Of a stretch of DNA of 64,000 bases, positions 1 through 12,212 are shown one piece after another. The translations under genes and the position numbers were made by a program. The stretch comes from an uncultured Alistipes sp. Lineage in GTDB: Bacteria > Bacteroidota > Bacteroidia > Bacteroidales > Rikenellaceae. Every line of letters begins with the position of its first letter. Positions within the stretch are counted from its first letter, which is position 1. Where the stretch lies: positions 1 to 64,000 of the forward strand of contig CALUKI010000029.1 of assembly GCA_944321175.1 (NCBI GenBank). The letters are read 5' to 3'. The notes under the pieces are model-generated. The model saw nothing but the letters and a program-made list of their open reading frames with translations. It searched no databases and was not told where the DNA came from.

Positions 1-4184
<4,184 letters not shown>

Positions 4185-4210
4185 AAGGCAACCTCTCTAA
4201 CTAACCTCGA

Positions 4211-4218
4211 CAAAGATA
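4211..4218 (-). promoter_or_regulatory. Promoter -7 element upstream of gltB
   Basis: TATCTTTG on the minus strand matches the Bacteroidota -7 consensus TAnnTTTG. It lies 26 bases before the gltB ATG. The surrounding non-coding stretch is AT-rich with several T runs, but no -33 element is clear. Confidence 0.6.
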
Positions 4219-4406
4219 ACGATTTCCAGGGAGAACCGAATCGTCCCGCCCGACTATTTTCAAATATTTTAATAATATTTTTTCCGTCATGGCCGCTTCC
4301 GACAGCGAGAAAGCAGAGGAAAAATGACGTAAGCCGCATCGCAACTCCCGACATATCAGCCAGAAAAGACCGCTTCGGCTTACATCTCAATTCGAAACCT
4401 CCCGTC

Positions 4407-5795
4407 TCAGAATTCGGCCTTGCGACGGCCCCAGTTGAGCAGCGGCAGGAGGAACGAGATGATCGACGCCCCGAACCAGAAGACGGCGGCATAGGAGAAA
4501 TCGTAGTGATAAACCACCTCGCCGGCGGCATCGAGGCTCTCCGTCACCTGCGAGTTGATCAGCCAGCCGCTGACCACATCCTGCATGCCGGCGGCCGCAT
4601 AGGAGGCGATACCGACAACGCCCAAAGCGGCGCCGGTGGCCTTTCGGGGGACAATATCGACCGCCATCAGCCCGCCGAGGAAACAGATCAGCACCCCGAT
4701 GGCGATACCGAAGAGGATCATGCTCGCCATATTGAGCCACAACGAGTTTCCGCCAAACAGGAAGAGCGCGAGGGCCACGCTGTTCAGCACGCCGAACAGC
4801 AGGGCGGGATAGTTGAGATTCCCCCGGAAGACCTTCTCGGCGAACCAGCCGGAGAAGACCGTGCCGATCACGCCGAGAATCGTATTGATACTGATGACCG
4901 AAATGGCCTGCGCATCGCTGAAGGCTTTGGCTTCCTGCAGGAAGAGAATACCCCAGCTGTTGACGGCATAGCGGCTCACATACATGAACGCGCTTGCAGC
5001 CGCCAGAATCCAGACGGCCGGAGTGGCGAGCACGCGCCGCTGGATGTCGCGGACCGACATGCCGGAAGGCGTTTCGGCCTTCTCGTGCGCCAGCTCCTCG
5101 ATGGAGGGCAGGCCCTCCGATTCGGGGGTGTCGTGCATCAGGCAGAGGATCAGCACCACCCCCAGCGCACCGGCAAGCGCCGAGCCGAAAAATCCCCACT
5201 GCCAGCCGCATACGGAGACGACGCTTCCGACAAAGACGAACGACAGTCCCTCCCCGAAATTGTGGCTTGCGGAGAAGAAGCCGTAATAACGGCCGCGTTT
5301 TGCGAGCGGATACCAGCGCGACAGCGCGATGATGGCCGGAGCGGCTCCCATCGACTGGCTCCAGCCGTTCACGCCCCAAAGGACTGCAAAGACCATGAAG
5401 ATGACGGCCGAAGGCATCCAACCGCCGGCCAGTCCGAGGACTCCCATCAAGAGGTTGGCGAGCGTCGAGACGATCAGCCCCGTGGCCATGAAGCGTCGGA
5501 TGTTGCAGTAGTCGGCAATGAAGCCGTTGACGAGTTTCCCGACGGCATAGGCGAAGAGCAGCGCCGAGCCGATGATTCCCAGTTGCGTGGCATCGAGCAG
5601 ACCGCTGTCGAGAATCGGTTTTTTCATGACGTTGAGACTCGTCCGGCAGACGTAATAGAGGCTGTAGCCGAACGTTCCGGCCAGAAAGCTCTGCCAGCTG
5701 AGTTTGCGATAGAGCCGACGGCGGTCGTCGTCGGAGAGTTCACCCCGGCTCGCAGGGGCCGAGATGGCATAGAATCGACGGATTTTGGCAAACAT
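4407..5795 (-). CDS. MFS transporter, GlpT/UhpC-like organophosphate family
   Basis: Inner-membrane transporter of 462 residues with about 12 hydrophobic segments. The N-terminal half has the layout of organophosphate:phosphate antiporters, with a long cytoplasmic start, a first helix containing FGYSLYYVCRTSLNV, then LLFAYAVGKLVNGFIADYCN, a variant of the MFS loop 2-3 motif. RWYPLAKRGRYYGFF and SHNFGEGLSF are also typical of GlpT and UhpC. It starts 11 bases after the stop of the glycerophosphodiesterase gene, so the pair is probably co-transcribed. From that context the likely substrate is glycerol-3-phosphate or a similar organophosphate. That is inference; UhpC-like sensor members of the family cannot be excluded by sequence alone. 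Confidence 0.85.
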   Translation of the reverse strand: MFAKIRRFYAISAPASRGELSDDDRRRLYRKLSWQSFLAGTFGYSLYYVCRTSLNVMKKPILDSGLLDATQLGIIGSALLFAYAVGKLVNGFIADYCNIRRFMATGLIVSTLANLLMGVLGLAGGWMPSAVIFMVFAVLWGVNGWSQSMGAAPAIIALSRWYPLAKRGRYYGFFSASHNFGEGLSFVFVGSVVSVCGWQWGFFGSALAGALGVVLILCLMHDTPESEGLPSIEELAHEKAETPSGMSVRDIQRRVLATPAVWILAAASAFMYVSRYAVNSWGILFLQEAKAFSDAQAISVISINTILGVIGTVFSGWFAEKVFRGNLNYPALLFGVLNSVALALFLFGGNSLWLNMASMILFGIAIGVLICFLGGLMAVDIVPRKATGAALGVVGIASYAAAGMQDVVSGWLINSQVTESLDAAGEVVYHYDFSYAAVFWFGASIISFLLPLLNWGRRKAEF

Positions 5796-5806
5796 GTTTT
5801 CAACGG

Positions 5807-6727
5807 TTAATCATGCAGTCCCTTCGACCGCAAATACGACAACAACAGTTCGGGGCGGTCGGTCTGAATGATCGTAGCGCCCATGTCAAGCACCTTGTCA
5901 TACGCCTCGACGCCCTTTTCAAAAGCGTAGTCGTCATACAGTCCGGCCTCTTCGCCGCCGCACAACGACGGCCACAGCGTATTGACCCACAGCTTCGAGC
6001 CGGAACCGATGATCTCTTCGGCACAACGTTCGACCTCCTCCGAAGGCCTTTGCCAGCAGAGTTCGCAGGCCAAAGGCGCCTCATCGGCCTGACGGTAGGC
6101 CTCATAGAGGGCCTGTCCGGCCGGTTTCTGGATGTCGATGATGGGCATGTACATCAACGCCCGTGCATGGGATGCCAGTTTCGCCTCGACCTCCTCACGG
6201 CTTTTCTTCCCCTTGATGAGGACCTGATCGGCCATATCGAGCTCTTCGGCAATGGCCAGCACCTCGTCGTAATATTCATATCCCTGATCGACATTCACCA
6301 CGATACGGTCCTTGCAGCAGGCAAGCGCCTCGCGCAGCGTCGGCACGCGATAGTGCGTCACGGCAGCGTGATGGGCCGAACGCAGCCGGCAACTGGCGAT
6401 CGAATCGTATGTAATCTCCGAAACACGGCCGTGTCCCGTTGTCGTGCGGTCGATCGTGCGGTCGTGCATGAGCACCAGCACGCCGTCGGAGGTCTTTTTC
6501 AGATCCAGCTCCATGACATCGGCCCCCATGCGGATTACGCTTTCGATGGCGCCGATCGAATTTTCGGGATAGTTGCGCCAGTCGCCGCGATGGGCGACAA
6601 CCAGCACGCGGCGGGATACGGGATTGTGGATCTCGGCAACGATGCGGTCCGCACGGGATCCCTCTTCGACATCGTTTGCGCCGCACGCTCCGAGCAGCAG
6701 CACAAGCAGAAACAACAGGTTTTTCAT
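5807..6727 (-). CDS. Glycerophosphodiester phosphodiesterase lipoprotein
   Basis: Hydrolyses glycerophosphodiesters, released from phospholipids, to glycerol-3-phosphate and an alcohol. The 306-residue protein begins with a lipoprotein signal (MKNLLFLLVLLLGAC, lipidation on the Cys), so it acts in the envelope. The GDPD catalytic set is intact: AHRGDWRNYPENS near the N-terminus, the metal ligands in DVMELDLKKTSDG, and the second catalytic His in LMHDRTIDRTTTGHG. An upstream in-frame start exists but would bury the signal peptide, so the ATG at 6727 is chosen. It sits directly before a GlpT/UhpC-type transporter, which suggests extracytoplasmic cleavage followed by uptake of the product. Confidence 0.92.
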   Translation of the reverse strand: MKNLLFLLVLLLGACGANDVEEGSRADRIVAEIHNPVSRRVLVVAHRGDWRNYPENSIGAIESVIRMGADVMELDLKKTSDGVLVLMHDRTIDRTTTGHGRVSEITYDSIASCRLRSAHHAAVTHYRVPTLREALACCKDRIVVNVDQGYEYYDEVLAIAEELDMADQVLIKGKKSREEVEAKLASHARALMYMPIIDIQKPAGQALYEAYRQADEAPLACELCWQRPSEEVERCAEEIIGSGSKLWVNTLWPSLCGGEEAGLYDDYAFEKGVEAYDKVLDMGATIIQTDRPELLLSYLRSKGLHD

Positions 6728-6768
6728 ATCGTCTAAGGTTCGTGGTTTCAACGTCAGTCCGTTTTCAG

Positions 6769-7419
6769 TCAATCGTAACAGCGCCATACAATCCGCACGG
6801 CGGGATCTGCGGCCATGTCATTGGGGTTGGTTCCGGCAACCCCCTCCGGCACGGCCATTCCCGACGCCGCAAAATGGCGGGTCCAGTAGTCGGGCATCGA
6901 ACCGTCGGCCGCCCGGAACGTCATCGGCCGGCTGCGGAACAGGTGCGTCGAGTCATCGGCGGCAAGGAAACATTCCCAAACCAGTTCGCTGCAATAGAAC
7001 TTGCCGTTGTCGGGCAGAAAATCGTCGTCATAAGGGAGTCCCAGACACGCACGGGCCCGTTGCATTGCCCGCGCCACGACGGTCGAATCCGCTTCCCTGA
7101 CACGCCCCACCGCCACCAGCGGTTTTCCGCCACGCAGCGCCGAACGCTCCATGAACGACGCCAGCGGCGTAGCGGTTACCGCCTCTCCGACCGCCTCAAT
7201 GACATACAGGCCGTCATCGCGCCGTTCGACAATCCCTACATGGGTAAAGTTCACGGCGCCGCCATCTCCCGTCGCCGCAACGATCGCATCGGCCATCTCC
7301 TCCGAACGGGTCTGCTGAAAGAGCAGATCGCCCGTGCGGAGAGACGCCCCTCCGCCGCAGGCGCACAGCAGGGCCCCCGCAAGCGCCCCGAACCACCGCC
7401 GTATGCCGACTCCGCCCAT
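6769..7419 (-). CDS. YiiX/YebB-like permuted papain-fold lipoprotein
   Basis: A 216-residue protein with a short signal ending in LLCAC, so probably a lipoprotein. The mature part has the permuted NlpC/P60-like order of the YiiX/C92 family: an early GDLLF segment, a histidine in NFTHVGIV and, late in the chain, the cysteine in KFYCSELVWECF. Members are predicted cysteine peptidases or amidases acting on peptidoglycan or lipid-linked substrates; the substrate of this one is unknown. It lies between trmB and the glycerophosphodiesterase with short gaps, all in one direction. The ATG encoding MGGVGIRR is preferred over a TTG nine bases upstream. Confidence 0.8.
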   Translation of the reverse strand: MGGVGIRRWFGALAGALLCACGGGASLRTGDLLFQQTRSEEMADAIVAATGDGGAVNFTHVGIVERRDDGLYVIEAVGEAVTATPLASFMERSALRGGKPLVAVGRVREADSTVVARAMQRARACLGLPYDDDFLPDNGKFYCSELVWECFLAADDSTHLFRSRPMTFRAADGSMPDYWTRHFAASGMAVPEGVAGTNPNDMAADPAVRIVWRCYD

Positions 7420-7438
7420 CTGCGTCAAATCATCGGAT

Positions 7439-8230
7439 TTACAACTTTTTCACCGCTGCGGAGGGCGAGCGGTCGGGAATCCCCCTCCGCTCCTCCTCGC
7501 AATCCTTCTCCCAACGCTCCTTGTCGTCCTCCTCCCAGTCGAACCACTCGAAATGCGTCGCATCGTCCAGCGTAAAACGGGTATAGGTTATCGGCAGCCC
7601 GCGATCGAGGAACATCTGTTCGTAGGCGGTCTTGATCGAGAGCACCTTGTCGGCAAATCCCGAACCGTAGATGTCGGGGTTCGAAACCTCGCAGCGCAGG
7701 CCGCAGCGGCGGATCACCTCGCCGGTATAACGATACAGGTGCTGGGAGTCGGTCTTGAGATGGATCCAGCCTCCGGGCGCGAGGAACTGCGCATAACAGT
7801 TCAGGAAAAACGGGGATGTAAGGCGTTTCTTGGCCCTGCGGGTCTTGAGCTGCGGATCGGGGAAGGTGATCCACAGTTCGGCGACTTCGCCCGGTGCAAA
7901 AAAGGAGTTGATGAATTCGATGCGTGTACGCAGGAATCCTACGTTGGTCATCTCCTGCAGGGTCGCCGTCTTGGCGCCGCGCCACATCCGCGCCCCCTTG
8001 ATATCGACCCCGATGTAGTTGCGCGAAGGGTCGTCGGCGGCCAGCGCCACCGTATATTCACCCTTTCCGCAGCCCAGTTCAAGAACGATCGGACGGTCGT
8101 TATGGAAAAAATCGGCATTCCATCGTCCCTTGAGGGGATGGTCCTTCCGGAAGATCTCTTCGAATTCCGGCTGTACAAGACACCGGAACGTCCGGTTTTC
8201 GGCAAATTTCCTGAGTTTGTCCTTTCCCAC
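7439..8230 (-). CDS. trmB: tRNA (guanine-N7)-methyltransferase
   Basis: Places the m7G46 modification in the variable loop of tRNA using S-adenosylmethionine. The 263-residue protein has the SAM-binding motif VLELGCGKGEYTVALA, a second motif YIGVDIKGARMW, and the TrmB signature FPDPQLKTRRAKKRL that contributes catalytic and tRNA-binding residues. A charged C-terminal tail (EWEEDDKERWEKDCEEER-like) extends past the fold, as in other Bacteroidota homologues. It follows gldH by 11 bases in the same transcription unit. Confidence 0.95.
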   Translation of the reverse strand: MGKDKLRKFAENRTFRCLVQPEFEEIFRKDHPLKGRWNADFFHNDRPIVLELGCGKGEYTVALAADDPSRNYIGVDIKGARMWRGAKTATLQEMTNVGFLRTRIEFINSFFAPGEVAELWITFPDPQLKTRRAKKRLTSPFFLNCYAQFLAPGGWIHLKTDSQHLYRYTGEVIRRCGLRCEVSNPDIYGSGFADKVLSIKTAYEQMFLDRGLPITYTRFTLDDATHFEWFDWEEDDKERWEKDCEEERRGIPDRSPSAAVKKL

Positions 8231-8241
8231 GATGCTGTGAT

Positions 8242-8700
8242 CTATTCGCTTTCAACAATATCCAAACCGACCGCCTCGATTCCGCGCACGGGTTCCAACG
8301 GACGGATCGTCAACGCATACTCCCCGCGACGGTTCAGCACGGCATTCCGACGATAGAGCACGGCCGTATCCCGCATTAAAGGGGCCGGAGCGTGCCGTGC
8401 CGCGACCTGCAGCGTAAAACGTTCGGTGCAGCGAAGCGAGTCGGGGGCAAGGGTCGTCAGCTCCAGATCGACGGCCGACGACGCAAAAGCGCCGTCATAG
8501 CGCACGACCAGCCGCAGATCACATGCCGACAAGGTATCGGTGTTGGCAAAACGCACCGTTACCGGCTCCGCCCAGCCGGTCGGATCGACATCGGCCACAA
8601 CGGTTCTGTGGGGCGAAAGGCATCCGGACATTACACCCGCGAATGCCACGACCGCCCCCACTCTGCATCTCTCGCCGATTCGTCGGTTCACACTGCTCAT
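8242..8700 (-). CDS. gldH: Gliding motility-type lipoprotein GldH
   Basis: A 152-residue lipoprotein: MSSVNRRIGERC is followed by a hydrophobic stretch ending at VMSGC, the lipidation site. The mature part (PVTVRFANTDTLSACDLRLVVRYDG) resembles the GldH family, and gldH next to ricT is a conserved Bacteroidota arrangement. GldH proteins are kept in non-gliding members of the phylum, where their role is not settled. The frame stays open upstream to an ATG overlapping the ricT stop, but that start would place 76 non-hydrophobic residues before the signal peptide, so the internal ATG is chosen. The family call rests on both sequence and neighbourhood. Confidence 0.8.
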   Translation of the reverse strand: MSSVNRRIGERCRVGAVVAFAGVMSGCLSPHRTVVADVDPTGWAEPVTVRFANTDTLSACDLRLVVRYDGAFASSAVDLELTTLAPDSLRCTERFTLQVAARHAPAPLMRDTAVLYRRNAVLNRRGEYALTIRPLEPVRGIEAVGLDIVESE

Positions 8701-8924
8701 TCGGGAAATCCCCCTCCCATCATTTTTCACACGCCCCGATTCGCACATCTGCACAAGGGCAGGCAGACAGATTCCCGCCATCCGCCTTGCGGGATTCTCG
8801 TCCGCAGTTCTGCCGTTTTTTCCATTCGCCGGCATCCAAGGCCTCCGCTGCCCCGCCTTTGCTCCGCCGCACCTCTCCGGATTCGGCGATCCGCCCGGCC
8901 TGCAAGCCGGACGAAAGGCCCGGA

Positions 8925-10463
8925 TCATCCATGTTGGGTATCCGTGCCGCCCTCCGCAGAGGCATTGCGCGGCTCTTTCGGGCGGGTCTCCGCATCATTC
9001 GGACGGCGGCTCCGGCTGCGATCGCCACGTCCGCCGCCGTTGCGGCCTTCGCCCCGGTATTCACCTCCGCGTCCGCCGTTTCCGTTGTTTCCATGACGGC
9101 CGTTCCTGCGATCCCCGTGCGGCCGGCTCTCTCCGCGCTGCACAGCCGGGGAAGAGCTCCCTTCCGAAGTCTCCGCTTTCCCTCCGGCCGCCCCGTCCGT
9201 GCCGTTCCGACGGGCACGTCGGGCAAAATCGGATCCCCTGCCGCTCCGTTCCGCTCCGGACTGCGGCTCGGCCTTTGCTCCTTCCGCATCGGACGGTTCT
9301 GTCCGGGAGGCCGCACCGCCCGATGCCGGGGCGTCGGTTCTGCGCCCGCCGCGCCGCCGTTTATTGCGGCGTTTGCCGTCGAAACGCGTGATGCTGTCCT
9401 CCTCCGAGCGGAATGTAGGCTCTTCGGCGGCCGCCGGAACGGCACTGTCGTCCAACAGCCGTTCGACCTTCTTGCCGGCACGGTTGAGCGCCTGAATCTC
9501 CTTCACGCGCTCGACCGGCAATGTAACGGCATTCACCAACGCATCCTTGCTGCTGCTGAACTGCATCGTCCGTGCCAGGATATCGCTCTTGACCAGATAA
9601 TAATCGCCGTCGAGAGCCTGCAACGGCTCCTTGACACGCGGGAAATCGCGCCGCGCATCGGCATAGGTGTCGTATTCATAGACCAGACAGCACTTCAGTT
9701 TGGAACATTGTCCGGCAAGTTTTTGCGGGTTGAGCGACAACTCCTGCATGCGGGCGGCATTTGTCGTGACACTCGAAAAGCTCGAAATCCACGATGCGCA
9801 GCACAACTCGCGGCCGCAGGCACCCAGCCCGCCGATACGGCCGGCCTCCTGGCGGGCGCCGATCTGTTTCATCTCGATGCGGATATGGAACTGCTCGGCA
9901 AAGACCTTGATCAGTTCGCGGAAATCGACCCGTTCATCGGCGATGTAGTAGAAAATGGCCTTGATCTTGTCGCCCTGGTACTCCACGTCGCCGATCTTCA
10001 TGTTGAGCCCCATGTCGGCCGCGATCTGCCGCGAGCGGATCATCGTCTCGTGTTCGAGGGCGATGGCCTCCTGCCAGCGTTCGATGTCATAGGGTTTCGC
10101 CTTGCGGTAAATCTTCTTGAACTCGCCGTTGTAGGGGTTGAAACCGGTACGCCGCATCTGTTTGGCCACCATGTCACCCGTGAGCGACACGATACCGATG
10201 TCGTGGCCGGGCGAGGCCTCGACGGCGACGATGTCGCCTACGGCAAGCTGCAGGTTGTTGACATTCTGATAATAGGAGCGGCGGGTATTTTTGAAGCGCA
10301 CTTCGAAGATGTCGGTCGGCAGATGATCGGGATAGTCGGCCAGCCAAGGCGTCGCGTGGAGCTTGAAGCACCCCTCGCAGACAGAAGCCCGGCACTCTTC
10401 GCCGCAGTTGCAGAAAACGGCCCCGCGACCGATCTCCGGTTTATTTTTGCAGTTACAAGACAT
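8925..10463 (-). CDS. ricT: PSP1-domain protein RicT (YaaT-like), with Arg/Gly-rich tail
   Basis: Cytoplasmic protein of 512 residues. Residues about 1-340 form the PSP1/RicT core. It includes an N-terminal cysteine group (CNCGEECRASVCEGC) and the cluster GACGRELCCASW followed by QCSKLKCCLVYEYD. In Bacillus, RicT acts with RicA and RicF in RNase Y-dependent RNA maturation and the complex carries Fe-S clusters; whether that applies here is inference, and no ricA or ricF is in the window. The last 150 or so residues are low-complexity and rich in Arg, Gly, Asn and Ser (GRGGEYRGEGRNGGGRGDRS), resembling RNA-binding RGG tails. It is the first gene of a probable operon with gldH and trmB. Confidence 0.9.
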   Translation of the reverse strand: MSCNCKNKPEIGRGAVFCNCGEECRASVCEGCFKLHATPWLADYPDHLPTDIFEVRFKNTRRSYYQNVNNLQLAVGDIVAVEASPGHDIGIVSLTGDMVAKQMRRTGFNPYNGEFKKIYRKAKPYDIERWQEAIALEHETMIRSRQIAADMGLNMKIGDVEYQGDKIKAIFYYIADERVDFRELIKVFAEQFHIRIEMKQIGARQEAGRIGGLGACGRELCCASWISSFSSVTTNAARMQELSLNPQKLAGQCSKLKCCLVYEYDTYADARRDFPRVKEPLQALDGDYYLVKSDILARTMQFSSSKDALVNAVTLPVERVKEIQALNRAGKKVERLLDDSAVPAAAEEPTFRSEEDSITRFDGKRRNKRRRGGRRTDAPASGGAASRTEPSDAEGAKAEPQSGAERSGRGSDFARRARRNGTDGAAGGKAETSEGSSSPAVQRGESRPHGDRRNGRHGNNGNGGRGGEYRGEGRNGGGRGDRSRSRRPNDAETRPKEPRNASAEGGTDTQHG

Positions 10464-10483
10464 TCTTTCGGTATTTTAGCCAC

Positions 10484-10491
10484 AAATATAG
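10484..10491 (-). promoter_or_regulatory. Promoter -7 element upstream of ricT
   Basis: TATATTTG on the minus strand, 20 bases before the ricT ATG, fits the TAnnTTTG consensus. Confidence 0.6.
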
Positions 10492-10550
10492 TGATTTTTC
10501 GAAGGAATCACAACATATCGGCCATTCGATTCGAAGCTCCCGCACGAAAA

Positions 10551-10579
10551 AGGAGGGCGGAATTGAATTCCGCCCTCCT
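10551..10579 (-). terminator. Hairpin terminator after the MATE gene
   Basis: Perfect 13-bp inverted repeat, AGGAGGGCGGAAT with a 3-base loop. On the minus strand it is followed by a run of five T, so it ends transcription from the upstream MATE gene before ricT. Confidence 0.8.
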
Positions 10580-10599
10580 GTGAAAAGCGACGCTGCGCA

Positions 10600-11967
10600 T
10601 CACGCTGCCGGAGCGTTGTTCCGCAGACGGCGCAGATCCCGGCGGATCCGTACCAGATAGAGCACGGCGGCCGTCGTAAGACCCACGAAATAACCGATAT
10701 ACAGACCCCAAGGACCCAGTCCCAGCACAAAACCGCAGAGGTACCCTACCGGCAGGTTCAGCAGCCAGTAGGCCGCCAGTGCCAGCGGCATGATGATCTT
10801 CACGTCCTGCACGCCGCGCAGCACACCCACCGAGATGTTCTGAATCCCGTCGGAGAGCTGATAGAGGGCAATCAGCACGAGCATCTGCGATGCCAATGCG
10901 ATCACCTCGGGATTGGTCGTGAAGAGCTGCGGGATCACGCTCCGCAACGAGACGAAAACCAATGCGGCAAAGAGGTTCCATGTCATGATGATATGGAGTG
11001 CCGCTTTTGCCGCCACGCCCAACTCCTCGAAACGGCGGGCGCCATAGCAGTGCGAGATCCGGATCGTCGTAGCGGCCCCGACGGCCGTGACGATCATGAA
11101 GGCGAAATTGCCCATCGTCATCGAAATCTGGTTTGCACCGATGGCAACGGCATTGAACCACCCCATCATGATGCTCGTAAAGACAAAGGCCGAGGATTCC
11201 AGAAACATCTGGCCGGAAATCGGAACACCCATGCGCACGAGCTGCCGTATGCTGCGGCGCGAATAGCGGACTTCGGGCAGCATCGCGGCATATTCCCGCA
11301 AACGGTTCCGGCGGAACAGGTACCAGAACGCCGCCAACGGCATCGCGATACGGGAGATGAGCGTCGCCACGCCGGCTCCCGTAGCGCCCATCGCATCAAC
11401 GCCGCAGTGCCCGAAGATGAAGACCCAGTTCAGACCGACATTCATCAGGTTGCAGGCCAAGACGATGACCATCGCGACAACGGTATTTCCGATTCCTTCG
11501 AGGAACTGTTTGAAGGCGAAGAAGAGCATCACGGCCGGCATCCCGTATGCCATCAGCCTGTAATACGGAATGGCCATATCGACCACCTCCTCGGGCTGCC
11601 CCATGTGATACATCAACGGAATGATGGCCAGCTGTACGGCTGCGATGAGGAATCCCAGGACGGTATAGAAGATGATCCCGTTTTTGAAATATTCGGTCGC
11701 ACCGCGTCGGTCACCCCGGGCGAAGCATTCGCCGACGAGCGGTGTCAACCCCATCGTCAGGCCCATTCCGGTGATGAAGAGGATGAAAAAGACCGAGCCG
11801 CCGAATGCTACGGCCGCCAACGGCAAGGGGTCGTTGCCGCCGAAATGGCCAACCATTGCATTGTCGGCGAACTGTACGAGAATCTGTCCGGCCTGCGACA
11901 ACACGACCGGCAGCGCCAGTTTCAAATTGGCACGATACTGCTCTTTATAGCGCGAAAAACTGTACAT
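10600..11967 (-). CDS. MATE family multidrug/toxin efflux protein
   Basis: Inner-membrane exporter of 455 residues with about 12 transmembrane helices arranged as two homologous halves. MATE features include VLSQAGQILVQFADNAMVG in helix 1 to 2 and the matching GVPISGQMFLESSAFVFTS at the start of the second half. These proteins exchange organic cations or other compounds against sodium or protons; the substrate is not predictable. The start at MYSFSRYKEQYRANL follows a TATCTTTG promoter by only seven bases. The open frame continues upstream, but through the promoter and the repeats, so that extension is not real. Terminator downstream, promoter repeats upstream: a single-gene unit. Confidence 0.93.
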   Translation of the reverse strand: MYSFSRYKEQYRANLKLALPVVLSQAGQILVQFADNAMVGHFGGNDPLPLAAVAFGGSVFFILFITGMGLTMGLTPLVGECFARGDRRGATEYFKNGIIFYTVLGFLIAAVQLAIIPLMYHMGQPEEVVDMAIPYYRLMAYGMPAVMLFFAFKQFLEGIGNTVVAMVIVLACNLMNVGLNWVFIFGHCGVDAMGATGAGVATLISRIAMPLAAFWYLFRRNRLREYAAMLPEVRYSRRSIRQLVRMGVPISGQMFLESSAFVFTSIMMGWFNAVAIGANQISMTMGNFAFMIVTAVGAATTIRISHCYGARRFEELGVAAKAALHIIMTWNLFAALVFVSLRSVIPQLFTTNPEVIALASQMLVLIALYQLSDGIQNISVGVLRGVQDVKIIMPLALAAYWLLNLPVGYLCGFVLGLGPWGLYIGYFVGLTTAAVLYLVRIRRDLRRLRNNAPAA

Positions 11968-11974
11968 AGGGCCG

Positions 11975-11982
11975 CAAAGATA
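11975..11982 (-). promoter_or_regulatory. Promoter -7 element abutting the MATE start
   Basis: TATCTTTG on the minus strand ends only seven bases before the ATG, so the message should have almost no leader. It forms the gene-proximal end of a repeat unit that also occurs upstream of the V-ATPase operon. Confidence 0.7.
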
Positions 11983-12140
11983 CGAAAAGTCTCGGCAGAA
12001 GCAAACAATAGTTTGATTCTGCCGAGACGGAGTATCTAAGGCGCAGCCAAAGTAGGAAAAGTCGAGTGCAGAAACAAACAATAGTTTGATTCTGCCGGGA
12101 CGGAGTATCCAGGGTGCAGCCGAAGTGCGGGGAGTCGGGC
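11983..12140 (-). repeat. Two-plus tandem copies of a hairpin/promoter repeat
   Basis: Two units of about 72 bp and the start of a third lie upstream of the MATE gene. Read on the minus strand, each has GGCTG, then CTTAGATACTCCG (CTGGATACTCCG in the distal copy), then an inverted repeat. In the proximal copy the inverted repeat has 12-bp arms GTCTCGGCAGAA/TTCTGCCGAGAC enclosing AAAC/GTTT. The proximal unit ends in TCGTATCTTTG, an intact promoter; the distal one ends in a decayed CTACTTTGG. The CTTAGATACTCCGnCTCGGC core is shared with the repeats at 20925-21156. Confidence 0.8.
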
Positions 12141-12212
12141 GCGGCGGCCCCATTCCGTCCATCCCGCCGCAACGGAACCGAAACGGAACCGAAACGTGCC
12201 GGCAGGTTCCGC

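Noticed and set aside
8701..8928. Longer GldH starting at the ATG that overlaps the ricT stop
   Set aside because: It would place 76 polar residues before the lipoprotein signal; the overlap is probably coincidental.
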